From: UBA932 sp031548545
GTDB lineage: Bacteria; Bacteroidota; Bacteroidia; Bacteroidales; UBA932
Direction of reading: 5' to 3'
Assembly: GCA_031548545.1 (NCBI GenBank)
Contig: JAVBQY010000015.1
Location: 1 to 64,000, forward strand
DNA: 64,000 nucleotides
Below are positions 44,383 through 54,583 of this stretch, piece after piece (position 1 is the stretch's first letter; each line of letters opens with the position of its first letter). The notes under the pieces are model-generated. The model made no database searches, was not told the DNA's origin, and saw only the letters and a list, made by a program, of their open reading frames with translations. A program made the translations under genes and the position numbers.

Positions 44383-47313
44383 TTATAAGCCATAGGCAGT
44401 GAACGGGCAAGGATTTAACTGTGTCGATCCATTCGAGTCGTACTGCGGACAGAAATATCTATACTGAATTGCTGGCGTAATTTTTAACATCTTGGTTGCA
44501 GCATCCGGGTCCGTCGGAAGAAAGTCGAAACCGGTTAATTGATTAGACATCACATTAAAGGTAACGAATATTACGGTCTTGTCAAATATGGCAAAGGGCA
44601 CTGTTCCTGTTAGCTTATTACCCATTAACATCAAAACATTCAAATTATTAAGACGACTCAACTCTACAGGAACCACTCCTGCTATCAAGTTATTAGAGAG
44701 GGTAATATTTTTCAAGGTCGTTTCAAAATTAGAATTGGCTGTATCTACCAAAGCCATCGGAAAAGCCGCTAATTTATTATTACTCAGAGTTATTGACTCC
44801 AAAGCCGGCAACTTCTTGATATTATCCGGTAATACGGTCATATTGTTATTCTGCAAACTCAGTGATTTAATCGTAACAAATAAATCGGCATCTGCCGGGA
44901 TAGAGGATACGGCGCAGTTATCCATGTTTAATGTAGCCAAAGAGGGAGCCGCTGTTTTCATACAAGAAGGAATAGCCGTCAATGTAGGACAGTTGCTCAG
45001 GTTCAGGCTGGTCAATTTAGTCAATTGTGAAAGGTTGTCATTGGCCATATCTACGGCAGTATAAGGGTTGCCCCCCAAGGTCAGATTGGTAAGCGACGCT
45101 ATACTTAACACCCCGGCAGGAAGATGGGACAATCTATTATTAGTCAACACAACAGAAGTAAGCTTAGGCGCAGTAATATTGGCCGGGAAGCCATCTGCAG
45201 TAAATAAATTATCCTGAAAATTAATACTCGTTGCATTCGGGAAATTGGTTTCCGTCAAACTGGTCAGGCGGTTATTCTGGAAACTCAATGAGGCGAGATT
45301 CAAACTACCGTAACCCGCAGCTACTCCTGTAAATAAGTTATCCATAATATTCAAAGAGGTCAAAGCCTGGAGGCTGCCCATAGCACCCGGCAAGACACCC
45401 TCTAATGAATTTTTATTGATATTTAAGGAAGTTAGCTTTGTCAAGTTACCTATACCGGCAGGCAGGTCCCCTGTAAAGCCGGCGAAAGTAACTACGGTGG
45501 CCGAACCGGAGCCCGTAGTTTCCTTATTATTGGAAAGGTTCAGCGTTATCAGGTTGGTCAGGTTACCTATATCCGACGGAATACTCCCTGTCAGTTTGGC
45601 AGAGGAGAGGTTCAACGTCTTCAAATTCGTCAGTTGACAAATAGAAGCCGGGAGCGTCACCGTAGCGCCGCCTGAAGAAAATTTATTCGTCCCGAAATCA
45701 AGGTATTCCAGGTTCGTCAGGTTTCCAATCTGAGCGGGGATAGCGCCATTGATATTAGCCTGGTTACAATCCAGCTTTTTCAGTGCGGTCAACGAAGTAA
45801 TTTCATTAGGCAAGCTGATATTGGCCCAGTTATTTTTCATTTCAAACACCAGAAGGTTGGTCAACTGACCGATTTCAGCCGGAAGTGCGTTAATGGCATT
45901 TCCCGTCAGAATCAATGTGTCCAGCTTATTAAGCTTATGTATATCCGCACTGATAGCGCCGCTAAGAAATGAGGTTGAACTTGAGGTGGAGAACGAACTC
46001 AATTCCAAATAGTGCAAATTGGCAATATTGTAGATACTGGCAGGAACAGTTGCCGCAGCCACTCCTGATGTAGCGCAGTATTTAACACGTAAGTAGCCTA
46101 ACTTAGGCAGGCTTGCCAAGGTGGCAGGGATAACGGCGCCTTGACGCAAAGCAATAGTCAGGGACGTCAGTTCGGTCAGCGGGGCAAAATCCATCGTTTC
46201 CGTGATAGCTACCGGAGATGAGCCGGGTGCCGATGTTCCGATCGTACCCAAGGCCAATTTGGTTACACGACCGTTTCCGTCAGTAGTTACCCCTCTCCAG
46301 GTCTTATAAGAAGCCGTGGTATCCCAGGCAATGGCGGCGCTCCAACTTGCGGCCGAGGTAGAAAGACGGTAAAGCATCTTAAGGGCCACGCTGTCCGCGG
46401 CGGCTTCCACTTTTACAGAGGCCTGAGATACGCTAAAAGTAGCCGTAACCGTACCGGCGGTAAAACTTACCGTTCCGGGACGCTGAGAAGCCTCGTTATT
46501 GGTAAGGATTTTGAGTTTTACCGTTTTGCTCACTACGGTCATCGGTTGGGCACCGGTGGCGGCAGGAAGTACAACTTCCTCAATCCATGATACGTTAGGT
46601 GTTACTGTGTAGTCAAGATTGCTGGTCACAATCAACTCTACCATTGATTCCGCACCTGCAACCGATACGGATGACGGACTGAGCTCCAGGGCCGGATTTT
46701 CGCCCAATTGTACGACTTCCTTTGTCACTGCAGGTAAGCTTTGGGCAGGCGTAAACACCAGATTGACACGGCGGGTTTCCGGATGATCATTAGATACGGC
46801 TGTAACGGTAACCGTTGCCGATCCTGTAGCGCTTGAAGGCGATACCGTATACCAGCTGGAAGCCGTTTCAGGCGCAACAGTCCAACTTACATTAGCGGTC
46901 ACAACCATAGTCGTCGTTCCGCCTGCCTGGGCAATACCGGCAGGAGTACTTACCGTGAACGCAGGATTAACGCCTTGCTGGGATACATTAATTGTATATA
47001 CATTCGTAACGCCCGGCGCAGAAATGGTTATCACAGCTTCGCGGGATGTATAGCCTGTATTTCCAGCCACAACAACATTCACTTTCAGGTCTCCGTTACC
47101 ACCCAGGTTCTGTTTCCCATTCAGCGTGCACCAGGCTGCGTTACTGTGGGCTATCCAGTCGGCATTGGACAACACATTAAAACTCGCAGTAGCGCCCTCT
47201 TTAGGGGCAACCACAGGATTCACATCCGGCACATTCAAGGCTAACGGATCTTCTTTTTTACAGGCCTGGAAGACCAAAACCATGCCTACCAATAGCAGAA
47301 GCAGTTTTCTCAT
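44383..47313 (-). CDS. LRR lipoprotein with three BACON domains (976 aa)
   Basis: Lipobox ending at Cys18 (VLVFQAC), followed by KKED, which fits the K-(D/E)2-type signal for surface-exposed Bacteroidota lipoproteins. Three BACON domains lie at about 33-114, 118-204 and 208-297. A cap segment at 306-360 (DSVALKMLYRL and WRGVTTDGNGRVTKLAL) precedes leucine-rich repeats to about 940 with plant-like units such as LTGSIPSDIGNLTNLITLNL. The C terminus carries FCPQYDSNG and a final Cys pair. Likely a surface binding or adhesion protein. Last gene of the operon, 18 bp after the second LRR gene. Confidence 0.88.
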   Translation of the reverse strand: MRKLLLLLVGMVLVFQACKKEDPLALNVPDVNPVVAPKEGATASFNVLSNADWIAHSNAAWCTLNGKQNLGGNGDLKVNVVVAGNTGYTSREAVITISAPGVTNVYTINVSQQGVNPAFTVSTPAGIAQAGGTTTMVVTANVSWTVAPETASSWYTVSPSSATGSATVTVTAVSNDHPETRRVNLVFTPAQSLPAVTKEVVQLGENPALELSPSSVSVAGAESMVELIVTSNLDYTVTPNVSWIEEVVLPAATGAQPMTVVSKTVKLKILTNNEASQRPGTVSFTAGTVTATFSVSQASVKVEAAADSVALKMLYRLSTSAASWSAAIAWDTTASYKTWRGVTTDGNGRVTKLALGTIGTSAPGSSPVAITETMDFAPLTELTSLTIALRQGAVIPATLASLPKLGYLRVKYCATSGVAAATVPASIYNIANLHYLELSSFSTSSSTSFLSGAISADIHKLNKLDTLILTGNAINALPAEIGQLTNLLVFEMKNNWANISLPNEITSLTALKKLDCNQANINGAIPAQIGNLTNLEYLDFGTNKFSSGGATVTLPASICQLTNLKTLNLSSAKLTGSIPSDIGNLTNLITLNLSNNKETTGSGSATVVTFAGFTGDLPAGIGNLTKLTSLNINKNSLEGVLPGAMGSLQALTSLNIMDNLFTGVAAGYGSLNLASLSFQNNRLTSLTETNFPNATSINFQDNLFTADGFPANITAPKLTSVVLTNNRLSHLPAGVLSIASLTNLTLGGNPYTAVDMANDNLSQLTKLTSLNLSNCPTLTAIPSCMKTAAPSLATLNMDNCAVSSIPADADLFVTIKSLSLQNNNMTVLPDNIKKLPALESITLSNNKLAAFPMALVDTANSNFETTLKNITLSNNLIAGVVPVELSRLNNLNVLMLMGNKLTGTVPFAIFDKTVIFVTFNVMSNQLTGFDFLPTDPDAATKMLKITPAIQYRYFCPQYDSNGSTQLNPCPFTAYGL

Positions 47314-47331
47314 AATAATTAGGAGTTAAAA

Positions 47332-49482
47332 TTAATTGTTACATGAATAATTGTCAAAGTAAGTACCATCCTGAGGGCAAATCAGGAAGTTTTGCGGATC
47401 AGCCATGCATTTAGATACAAGGCCTGCCGGAACAGTGCCGGAAAGTTTATTAACGGCCACAATAAAGGTCCTCAATTTAGAAAGCTGATCGATAGAGGCA
47501 GGAATAGCGCCGGTCAAGCCATTATAATGGGCCACAAACACCGATAGACTGGTCATATTGCCGATGTCTGCGGGAATACGGCCTGACAAGGCATTAGCAT
47601 AGATCACCAGACTCTGCAGATTATGCAATAGGGTGATGGACTCAGGGATACTGCCGCTCAGGCTGTTTTCATGTGCTACGAATTCAACAAGCGCCGTCAT
47701 ATTGCCTATTTCCTCAGGGATACTGCCGCTCAGTTCGTTTGCATACAAATAGAGTACTTCCAGCTTTTGCAGATTACACAACAGGCCCGGAATACTACCG
47801 CTCAACTGATTATTATCCAGCACCAACACACTCAGTTCCGATAAATTTCCATAAACATAGGGTATAGCACCACTCAAGTGATTGTTTCGCGCAACAAAAC
47901 CTTCCAGTTTACTGAGTTGCGCCAATCCGAGCGGAAGCTGGCCCGTTAGCTGATTGTTCTCTACATACAGCGCTTCAAGGTTTGACAACTTGGAGATATC
48001 GTCCGATAGGGTACCTTCTATTTTTGAATAGTTAATACGCAGAACACGCAATTCGTTCAGGTCATAGAAAGCAGACGGAATGGTTCCGGCCAGGTTACAA
48101 CGGCGTTCTACAGTCGTTGAAGCGTCCGGATCTCGCTGCACGTTGCCCGATATACTCAAATAACGGAGGGCCTTAGCATCAGCCAGCCTGACAGGCAAGG
48201 TACCCGTAAGGTTACCCACTAACTGTAAGGTATCCAACAAGGATAAATTGCCCAATTCCACAGGTATATTGGCCAGGTTCCAGCTATGAATAACGATTTT
48301 GGATACTTTAGGCAGGTCGCCTATAGCTGCGGGAATACTAAACCGGAAGGTAGAGTCTGACTTTTGCATCCCCTTCATAGACCAGGCGACAACACGCCCC
48401 TGGGCATTTAACTTGATAGCACGCCAGTTCTCCATAGATTGCTCAGGAGTGAAAGCCCAGTTGACACCTTTTACCGGCTCCCAATTTTTCATATCCATAG
48501 CCTTGTATAAAGACATCAAGGCCATACTATCCAGATAACGGGACCCCTCAAATTCGGCGCCGGCAGGCAACTGCCGTACGATCAAGGTATCCACCAGACC
48601 ATCTTCTTCATCCTGGCTTACAATAATGCGCCCTGTCCGTTCTTCGGAGCCGGGATTAGCCAGGAGGTCTACGACATATTCATCATTAGACGCGGAGGCC
48701 TCCTGCAGGAAATCACCCTCATAACGGATAGAGTAGTCAATCGTATTCTCCACCCGGAAAGTAATCTTCATACCGTTGGCCCGCATAGCGACTTCCGGAT
48801 CAACGTTGGCTTCAACAATATTCAGCACCTTTTGCATCATCGGGGTCTGGCTTACGGTCAATACCACAGGTTGAGCGTTACCGCCGCTGAAAGTAATCCG
48901 GGCTTCCCGTGTTGCCCCGGTATTGTTCTTAGTAAGTGTAAATGCGAGCAATTTCTCCACTTCAGAAGCGCCGGCTCCCTGTGAAGAGGACTCCAGGCTG
49001 ATCCAACGCACCGCCTCCGGAACCGTAACATTCAATTTGCCTACATTGGTCGTCAGGGCAACCTGTAAAAAGACCATATCACCGGAAACCGTAACGGATG
49101 GAGCAAACAGAACGATCTCTTCCGCCTCTCCCAGCTGTGTAATTTTTAACACTTTGGGACTTACTCCATCCATTGTAAATGTCAGATTAGCCGTACGGCT
49201 TTCCAATCCGTTATACTTGTCCGGAGCAACCCGCAAACGCGTACGGCCCGGCTCTCCGTATACAGAAGACAGTTTGCACCAACTTTTATCGGCAATTACC
49301 GACCAGGGAATATTGGCATTTACGGTTACCGACTGCTCTCCGGTATAATCATTGATAAAACTCAAATGATCGGTAGACAGTTCCAGAAAAGGGGCGTTGT
49401 TCAAAGACTGGTCCTCTTTTGACTGGCAGCCGGCACAAAGTAAAAGTGCCATCACATATACATACACTGCTATTTTTTTCAT
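47332..49482 (-). CDS. LRR lipoprotein with three BACON domains (716 aa)
   Basis: Lipobox ending at Cys19 (LLLCAGC), then QSKED, another candidate surface-export signal. BACON-type domains at about 33-118, 122-212 and 216-305. The cap segment at 317-365 (LDSMALMSLYKAMDMKNW) is homologous to that of the neighbouring LRR protein. Plant-like LRR units follow to about 695 (LSGSIPEEIGNMTALVEFVA, LSGRIPADIGNMTSLSVFVA). It ends in ICPQDGTYFDNYSCNN, sharing the CPQ tail. Clear paralogue of the 976-residue protein; together they look like a duplicated surface-recognition pair. Confidence 0.88.
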   Translation of the reverse strand: MKKIAVYVYVMALLLCAGCQSKEDQSLNNAPFLELSTDHLSFINDYTGEQSVTVNANIPWSVIADKSWCKLSSVYGEPGRTRLRVAPDKYNGLESRTANLTFTMDGVSPKVLKITQLGEAEEIVLFAPSVTVSGDMVFLQVALTTNVGKLNVTVPEAVRWISLESSSQGAGASEVEKLLAFTLTKNNTGATREARITFSGGNAQPVVLTVSQTPMMQKVLNIVEANVDPEVAMRANGMKITFRVENTIDYSIRYEGDFLQEASASNDEYVVDLLANPGSEERTGRIIVSQDEEDGLVDTLIVRQLPAGAEFEGSRYLDSMALMSLYKAMDMKNWEPVKGVNWAFTPEQSMENWRAIKLNAQGRVVAWSMKGMQKSDSTFRFSIPAAIGDLPKVSKIVIHSWNLANIPVELGNLSLLDTLQLVGNLTGTLPVRLADAKALRYLSISGNVQRDPDASTTVERRCNLAGTIPSAFYDLNELRVLRINYSKIEGTLSDDISKLSNLEALYVENNQLTGQLPLGLAQLSKLEGFVARNNHLSGAIPYVYGNLSELSVLVLDNNQLSGSIPGLLCNLQKLEVLYLYANELSGSIPEEIGNMTALVEFVAHENSLSGSIPESITLLHNLQSLVIYANALSGRIPADIGNMTSLSVFVAHYNGLTGAIPASIDQLSKLRTFIVAVNKLSGTVPAGLVSKCMADPQNFLICPQDGTYFDNYSCNN

Positions 49483-49511
49483 ATTTTCTAGCTGATTAAA
49501 AACATATAAAA

Positions 49512-52500
49512 TTAATATACGAGTACTTTAAACGTTGCAAGCTGCTGCTGGCCGTCCAGCACTTGTAATATATATACACCCGGGTGAGACGGCATTGTTA
49601 AAGCATATTCACTTCCGTAAACCGAGTATTGCTGTTCTAATTGGCCTTGCAATGTAAACAACTTAACGGTTGTAAGCCGGCTCTCTTCCTGACCGGAAAG
49701 GCTCATATAGGCCACACCGCCGGCCGGCGCCGGATTCGGATACACGGTTATGTTCATGGCCGCAGGAGCCGGTGCAGGGACCGATGCGCAAGAGTGCAAT
49801 TCATAGCCTTCCGCAGTATACGCTTTCACAATATATTCCGATGCGGCACCGTCTTTGCGCAGGTAAGGGCCGGTCTCGCCGGTCACAGGAGACCCGTTGC
49901 GGTACCATTGATAAGAAACAAATTGGTGACCGCCATTTTCCACCGGATTATTGCTCAAGGACAAAATGGTATTCCAGCGCAGTTTAACAGCCGAAGCAGG
50001 CAATGAACGCATTGCCCTCAGCGTATACTGCCGGCTGGTCAACTGATCGGCTGAAACCAGCTTCACATCAAGTGTGGCAATGCCGCTTTCAGGAAGCAGT
50101 ACGCTTGTATACGGCTGCGGTTTTCCGTTGATATATATTGTTGTGCCGTCATTGGCCTCAACCGTTACATTAACCGCCGTGACGCCGCATTCGGCCACAT
50201 AGACGAAATCAGGCCCCTCATTAACGCTGAAGACTCTTGCACCCACGCTGATATGCTGCAATTCGGCGTCGGCCGGAACGGCCCGGTCTACAGTAATCGT
50301 ATAATATTTTTTGGTCCGGGCATCTTCCGCAATTACTTCTATAACAAAAATATTGCGCCCGACAGCCAAGGTCTGCAGGCCGGCGCCTTTTACCAACGCG
50401 CCTTTAAACTCCGCTGCGGCCATGATGCGCAAAGAGGCTACGGAGGCCGCTACGCGGGCCGTATACTGATCGTTGTTTTTATTGAACACAGGAGACAATA
50501 CGGCCTGGTCCAATGCCAGAGCAGTCAAATCGGCATTATCGCTCAAGGTCATGGACACCTCCTTTCGAGTAATGCTGATCACATACTCCTGCTGTGTCGT
50601 ACCGTTTTCCGCAACACAGGTTACGGTAAAGGTATTAGCGCCCGGATTAAGTGTAAACACTCCCGTACCGCTCACTGCAGCATAAGGATGGCTCGTTACG
50701 GCGGTCACCGTCACCCGGTCCACATAAGCCGGCACCTCAGCCGCATAGGCAGTGGTAGCAGGCGTGAACCCTGGGATGAGAGAGCCGCCATTGGCTGCGG
50801 TCACATTCAATTGCAAGAGGCCGGCGTCTGTTCCCGGCACATAGTTATTATCTTTGCGCAAGACATTAATCACATATGTTTGTACGCTTACGCCATCTTC
50901 TGCCGTAACTTCTACGGACAAACGATTATTCCCCACATACAGGACACGGTTGCCCGCACCTTTAATACTGGCGCCGGCATTAAAAGCTGCGGCTGTAATT
51001 ATAGTCTGCCCTACAGTCTGTCCTACAGGCATAACCCTATATTCCAACACATCGGGTGTGAAAGCAGGAATCAACGCGCCGGCCGTTACGGACAGTTCTT
51101 TTAAGCGTACATCATTAGGCATATTTTGTACCAGGGCCGGTGAAGAAAGCGCTTTACCTTTCATACTGGCTACGGCATACAAGACATCAGTAACCTGAAG
51201 GGATAAACCGGACAATGATATCTCCCAGGAAGTAGTTCCCGGAATACAAGTCGCAATGCGTTCATAATTCTTATACACGATAATGCTATCGGGAGCAGGA
51301 GCCGCCTGGCTGATACCGGTCAACTTCGTAGGGGTAACACTGGTGATCACGGGCGGGGCCGCCTGCCGTGCAAAATACGGGGTAGAATGGCCTTCCCAAA
51401 TAGCCCAGTCGGCTGCAGCCGAGGAGAAGAGCCAGTTTCTATAACTGGTCTTTTTCTTTGCACCCTCTGTCGTCAGGGCGGTAACACCGGTTTGATCCCC
51501 TGTATGTACACCCTGGTCCGTACCGGCTTTTTCTTTATCAAAATAAGATAAGGTCAGCGTCCCGGAATTGATAGCACACAAACCGGCCTTACTTGCAGGC
51601 GCCGTAACTTTTCCGGAAGCGTAAGCAAGCGTCAAAACGCCCGCATTGCTTCCGCATAAACCGGCCGCATCGGCCTGTGCGGAGACATCGCCGGTGGCGT
51701 ATGATTTTTGTATCAATCCGGTAGCCGTATTATAACCGCACAGCCCCCCGGCCACTGAGCCGGAAGCCTCAAGGGTTAACATCACGGAGGTGTTATCAAT
51801 AGTTTTATTGTTGATCGCGCACAAACCGCCTACACGGTCTGCCCCTTGTACACGTCCCATGACAAAACAATGAGAAATAGTGCCGTTATTTACGGCGCAA
51901 AGCGTACCGACCACATTACGGCCGGCGACGTTTACGCCCAGCAATTGCAGGTTCTTCAACTCGGCGCCGCTGCCCAGGACCCGGAATAAGGCCAGGCTAT
52001 CGGATAAGGGGTCAACCATGTTCATGTTTTTAATCTTATAGCCAAGTCCGTCCAGGTGGCCGAAGAAGGCATCAGAATCCGCACCGCGCAAAGGCTTCCA
52101 AGCCATTTCCGCAACCAGGTCCAGGTCATTATCCAGGGCAAAATAGAGGCCTGCAAATGCAGGGCCCATATAATAGGAAAGGTTTCTTAATTGTTCAATT
52201 GTCTGTATACGGAAAGGATTAGCCGTTGATCCGTCTCCCCCGGCAAAGTAAGTATTGGCGACACGGGCCTGGGCCGGCACTGACGGATATCCGTCAATAT
52301 AAGCAATGGCATATACCAGGTCATTTACCGTTAATGGCTCTTCCAGGTCCAGGCGCCAGCTCTGCCCGCTGATATTGACCGAAAGTTCACCGATGGCCTG
52401 CAATGCGGAATTATACAACACCACTTTATCCGGCATATCCTCGACATTAAAATTCCCCTCAATGTAAGTCGGTGTGGCAATCGTAATTTCAACAGGGCTC

Positions 52501-53687
52501 CCCTGCTCTGCCCAATAAGGAAAACTGCGGTCTTCCCAAATAGACCAGCGGGGGCCGAATTTCCAACCGCTGCCTTCCCAACTTTCTTCTTTCTTCATGC
52601 CCGCAGTTGTAAGGCTGGCCGCGCCATCCTTATAAAGGCCGGAAGCATCTACCCCTACGCCGTCACCGGCATATATATCTTTGTTATAATAACATTCCTT
52701 GATCACCTCAAGGGTTGAGTACATAGCGCCGATTACACCGCCAAAGCTATTGCGTACATAGTCATCCAATAAATCTTTCGTATAAGGTGATGTCAATACC
52801 TGAGCCGAAGAAAAACAGCCGTTGACATAGGTTGTTTCCAACTGGTAACCGTTAATCCCGCCTACACGGGCCAAGCCTTTAAGCCGGCCGAAACTATAGC
52901 AATACTCCACCTTGCTTCGTGCAGCCATCCCTACGATACCGCCGACCTCATACGCCCGGTCGCCGCTGATATTACATAAGGAGAAACAATGATTAAATGT
53001 CACTAACGTGGCGTTACCGGCAATACCGCCGCAGAAACCATTGCTATTAGATGCATTGCGGCATTCTATTGTCACAATAGAGTAGCAATTGCGCATGACT
53101 GCCGGAGCGATCTTATCGAGTGTCAGGTAGTAACCGACTATACCGCCCATCTGTGTACCGCCCTTTATCTTACCGGTAGTATAGCAATTCTCAATGACAG
53201 GCCCGCCGGCGCCGCACAACAAACCGGCCGATGTGGAATTAAATTCTATAGTGCCGTCCACAACCCCCAGGTTCCGGATGCTGGAGCCGGCTTTGGCATA
53301 GCCAAACAGGCCCAGATTTTTCCTCAGGATCAATGAGTCGGACGGAATAGACTTGATTTTCATATTACGTACCACGTGCCCACAGCCGTCAAAATGTCCG
53401 AAGAAAACCAATTCGTCGTCATTATAGTTAGCGCCAAGCAACCCGAGAGGGCGCCAGTTGCTGACTTCGGCCAGATCGATATCATTAGTTAAAGCAAAGT
53501 GCAGGTGGGCATTAGCCGGCCCCATATATTTGCGAACACTATCCAGCTGGGCAGGCGTGCTAATAAGGTACGGATGAGCTGCGGACCCGTCACCTCCGGC
53601 AAAGTCGTCAGCACCGCCGGCCAGCAAGCTTACAGGCATGAGATGCCATAACAGCAGGGTTAAAATTATCTGTGATATTTTTTTCAT
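49512..53687 (-). CDS. T9SS surface protein: GLUG modules, cadherin-like repeats, type A signal
   Basis: 1391 residues. Signal peptide 1-23. A first GLUG-type module (about 29-396, repeated GGIVGY, GGIAGN, GGINGY motifs with Cys-Tyr/Phe steps) is followed by an Ig-like domain (397-478), a second GLUG module (482-778) that starts with the same FAGGDGS motif, another Ig-like domain (779-855), four cadherin-like beta-sandwich repeats (860-945, 954-1042, 1050-1135, 1140-1226), an Ig-like stretch and a type A T9SS signal (1312-1391, starting ITVYPNPAP and ending in GVYILQVLDGQ). It should be exported by T9SS and displayed on or released from the cell; probably an adhesin. Confidence 0.87.
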   Translation of the reverse strand: MKKISQIILTLLLWHLMPVSLLAGGADDFAGGDGSAAHPYLISTPAQLDSVRKYMGPANAHLHFALTNDIDLAEVSNWRPLGLLGANYNDDELVFFGHFDGCGHVVRNMKIKSIPSDSLILRKNLGLFGYAKAGSSIRNLGVVDGTIEFNSTSAGLLCGAGGPVIENCYTTGKIKGGTQMGGIVGYYLTLDKIAPAVMRNCYSIVTIECRNASNSNGFCGGIAGNATLVTFNHCFSLCNISGDRAYEVGGIVGMAARSKVEYCYSFGRLKGLARVGGINGYQLETTYVNGCFSSAQVLTSPYTKDLLDDYVRNSFGGVIGAMYSTLEVIKECYYNKDIYAGDGVGVDASGLYKDGAASLTTAGMKKEESWEGSGWKFGPRWSIWEDRSFPYWAEQGSPVEITIATPTYIEGNFNVEDMPDKVVLYNSALQAIGELSVNISGQSWRLDLEEPLTVNDLVYAIAYIDGYPSVPAQARVANTYFAGGDGSTANPFRIQTIEQLRNLSYYMGPAFAGLYFALDNDLDLVAEMAWKPLRGADSDAFFGHLDGLGYKIKNMNMVDPLSDSLALFRVLGSGAELKNLQLLGVNVAGRNVVGTLCAVNNGTISHCFVMGRVQGADRVGGLCAINNKTIDNTSVMLTLEASGSVAGGLCGYNTATGLIQKSYATGDVSAQADAAGLCGSNAGVLTLAYASGKVTAPASKAGLCAINSGTLTLSYFDKEKAGTDQGVHTGDQTGVTALTTEGAKKKTSYRNWLFSSAAADWAIWEGHSTPYFARQAAPPVITSVTPTKLTGISQAAPAPDSIIVYKNYERIATCIPGTTSWEISLSGLSLQVTDVLYAVASMKGKALSSPALVQNMPNDVRLKELSVTAGALIPAFTPDVLEYRVMPVGQTVGQTIITAAAFNAGASIKGAGNRVLYVGNNRLSVEVTAEDGVSVQTYVINVLRKDNNYVPGTDAGLLQLNVTAANGGSLIPGFTPATTAYAAEVPAYVDRVTVTAVTSHPYAAVSGTGVFTLNPGANTFTVTCVAENGTTQQEYVISITRKEVSMTLSDNADLTALALDQAVLSPVFNKNNDQYTARVAASVASLRIMAAAEFKGALVKGAGLQTLAVGRNIFVIEVIAEDARTKKYYTITVDRAVPADAELQHISVGARVFSVNEGPDFVYVAECGVTAVNVTVEANDGTTIYINGKPQPYTSVLLPESGIATLDVKLVSADQLTSRQYTLRAMRSLPASAVKLRWNTILSLSNNPVENGGHQFVSYQWYRNGSPVTGETGPYLRKDGAASEYIVKAYTAEGYELHSCASVPAPAPAAMNITVYPNPAPAGGVAYMSLSGQEESRLTTVKLFTLQGQLEQQYSVYGSEYALTMPSHPGVYILQVLDGQQQLATFKVLVY

Positions 53688-53717
53688 AACGCTGGTTCTA
53701 TTATTTATTCGACATAG

Positions 53718-54557
53718 TTACTTTTTAGCACTCTTTCCAAAAGCCAAGCCCAGACGCAGACCGAAAGAAAGCGTATGGATGTCTTGTACAAAATGAGAGT
53801 TAGCCACACTGTTGGCGAGCAATACGGCGGGTTTATCAGACTGGTATTGCACCGGATTCTTATCCTTGGCGCCTTGTATATCGTTCAGTCCGTAATCAAA
53901 GTACAGTCCGGTATATAAACGCCACTTATCCGCCAGGGTCCATTTCCAACCGGCCTCAAGACTCAACATACAGCTGGTTTTTAAATCCATGGAACCGGAT
54001 GCGGAATAAGCCGTGGTGGTGATAAAACCGGCTTCCGGAACTGGGGGGCTTCCGTAGGTATTACCATCCGGATAACTGCCGGAGGTTTGCAGCTGTGATG
54101 CCGTTTGTTTATACGTGGTAGACAGGGGTATCGCTATACGCAAGCCGGCAGAAGCATAGAAACTGTTGTAGCGATAGTTCAGCAAAAGGGGTATCGTCAA
54201 GAAGGCGGCCGACTGTTGCTCTTCAAAATTTTTCAGCGCATATTGAAATGTAAAGGTTTCCTGCTCGCGCTTGTCTAAGGCGGTATAAGCCCCCTGCAGG
54301 TTGGAAAAACTTGCTTTGGCATTATACAGTCCGAACTCTAAACCGGTACCGAGGCCCAGGTATTGGTTAAAAAAGAAATTGTACGCCAATCCACCGCCCG
54401 CACCAAAACCGCCGCTCACAGTACCCTGGCTTATTGTATAATTCAAACTGCTCATTCCCGCAGCCCCGCGCAACACGAACTCATGTTTTACGCCGTCTTG
54501 CGCCGACGCAGAGAAGGTGACACAGGCAAGAATAATATAACTTAATATTTTTTTCAT
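53718..54557 (-). CDS. Outer-membrane beta-barrel protein
   Basis: 279 residues. Signal peptide 1-19 (MKKILSYIILACVTFSASA). The remainder is alternating beta-strand with aromatic girdles (GGFGAGGGLAYNFFFNQYLG, FLTIPLLLNYRYNSFYASAG, WRLYTGLYFDYGLNDIQGAK), as in small 8-12-strand barrels of the PorT/OmpW-like kind, ending LSFGLRLGLAFGKSAKK. It lies between the SprF-like gene and the 1391-residue cargo (gaps 26 and 30 bp), so a role in anchoring or exporting the surface proteins is plausible but unproven. Confidence 0.8.
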   Translation of the reverse strand: MKKILSYIILACVTFSASAQDGVKHEFVLRGAAGMSSLNYTISQGTVSGGFGAGGGLAYNFFFNQYLGLGTGLEFGLYNAKASFSNLQGAYTALDKREQETFTFQYALKNFEEQQSAAFLTIPLLLNYRYNSFYASAGLRIAIPLSTTYKQTASQLQTSGSYPDGNTYGSPPVPEAGFITTTAYSASGSMDLKTSCMLSLEAGWKWTLADKWRLYTGLYFDYGLNDIQGAKDKNPVQYQSDKPAVLLANSVANSHFVQDIHTLSFGLRLGLAFGKSAKK

Positions 54558-54583
54558 AGAGATAAATCTTTTATGGCCGGGGC

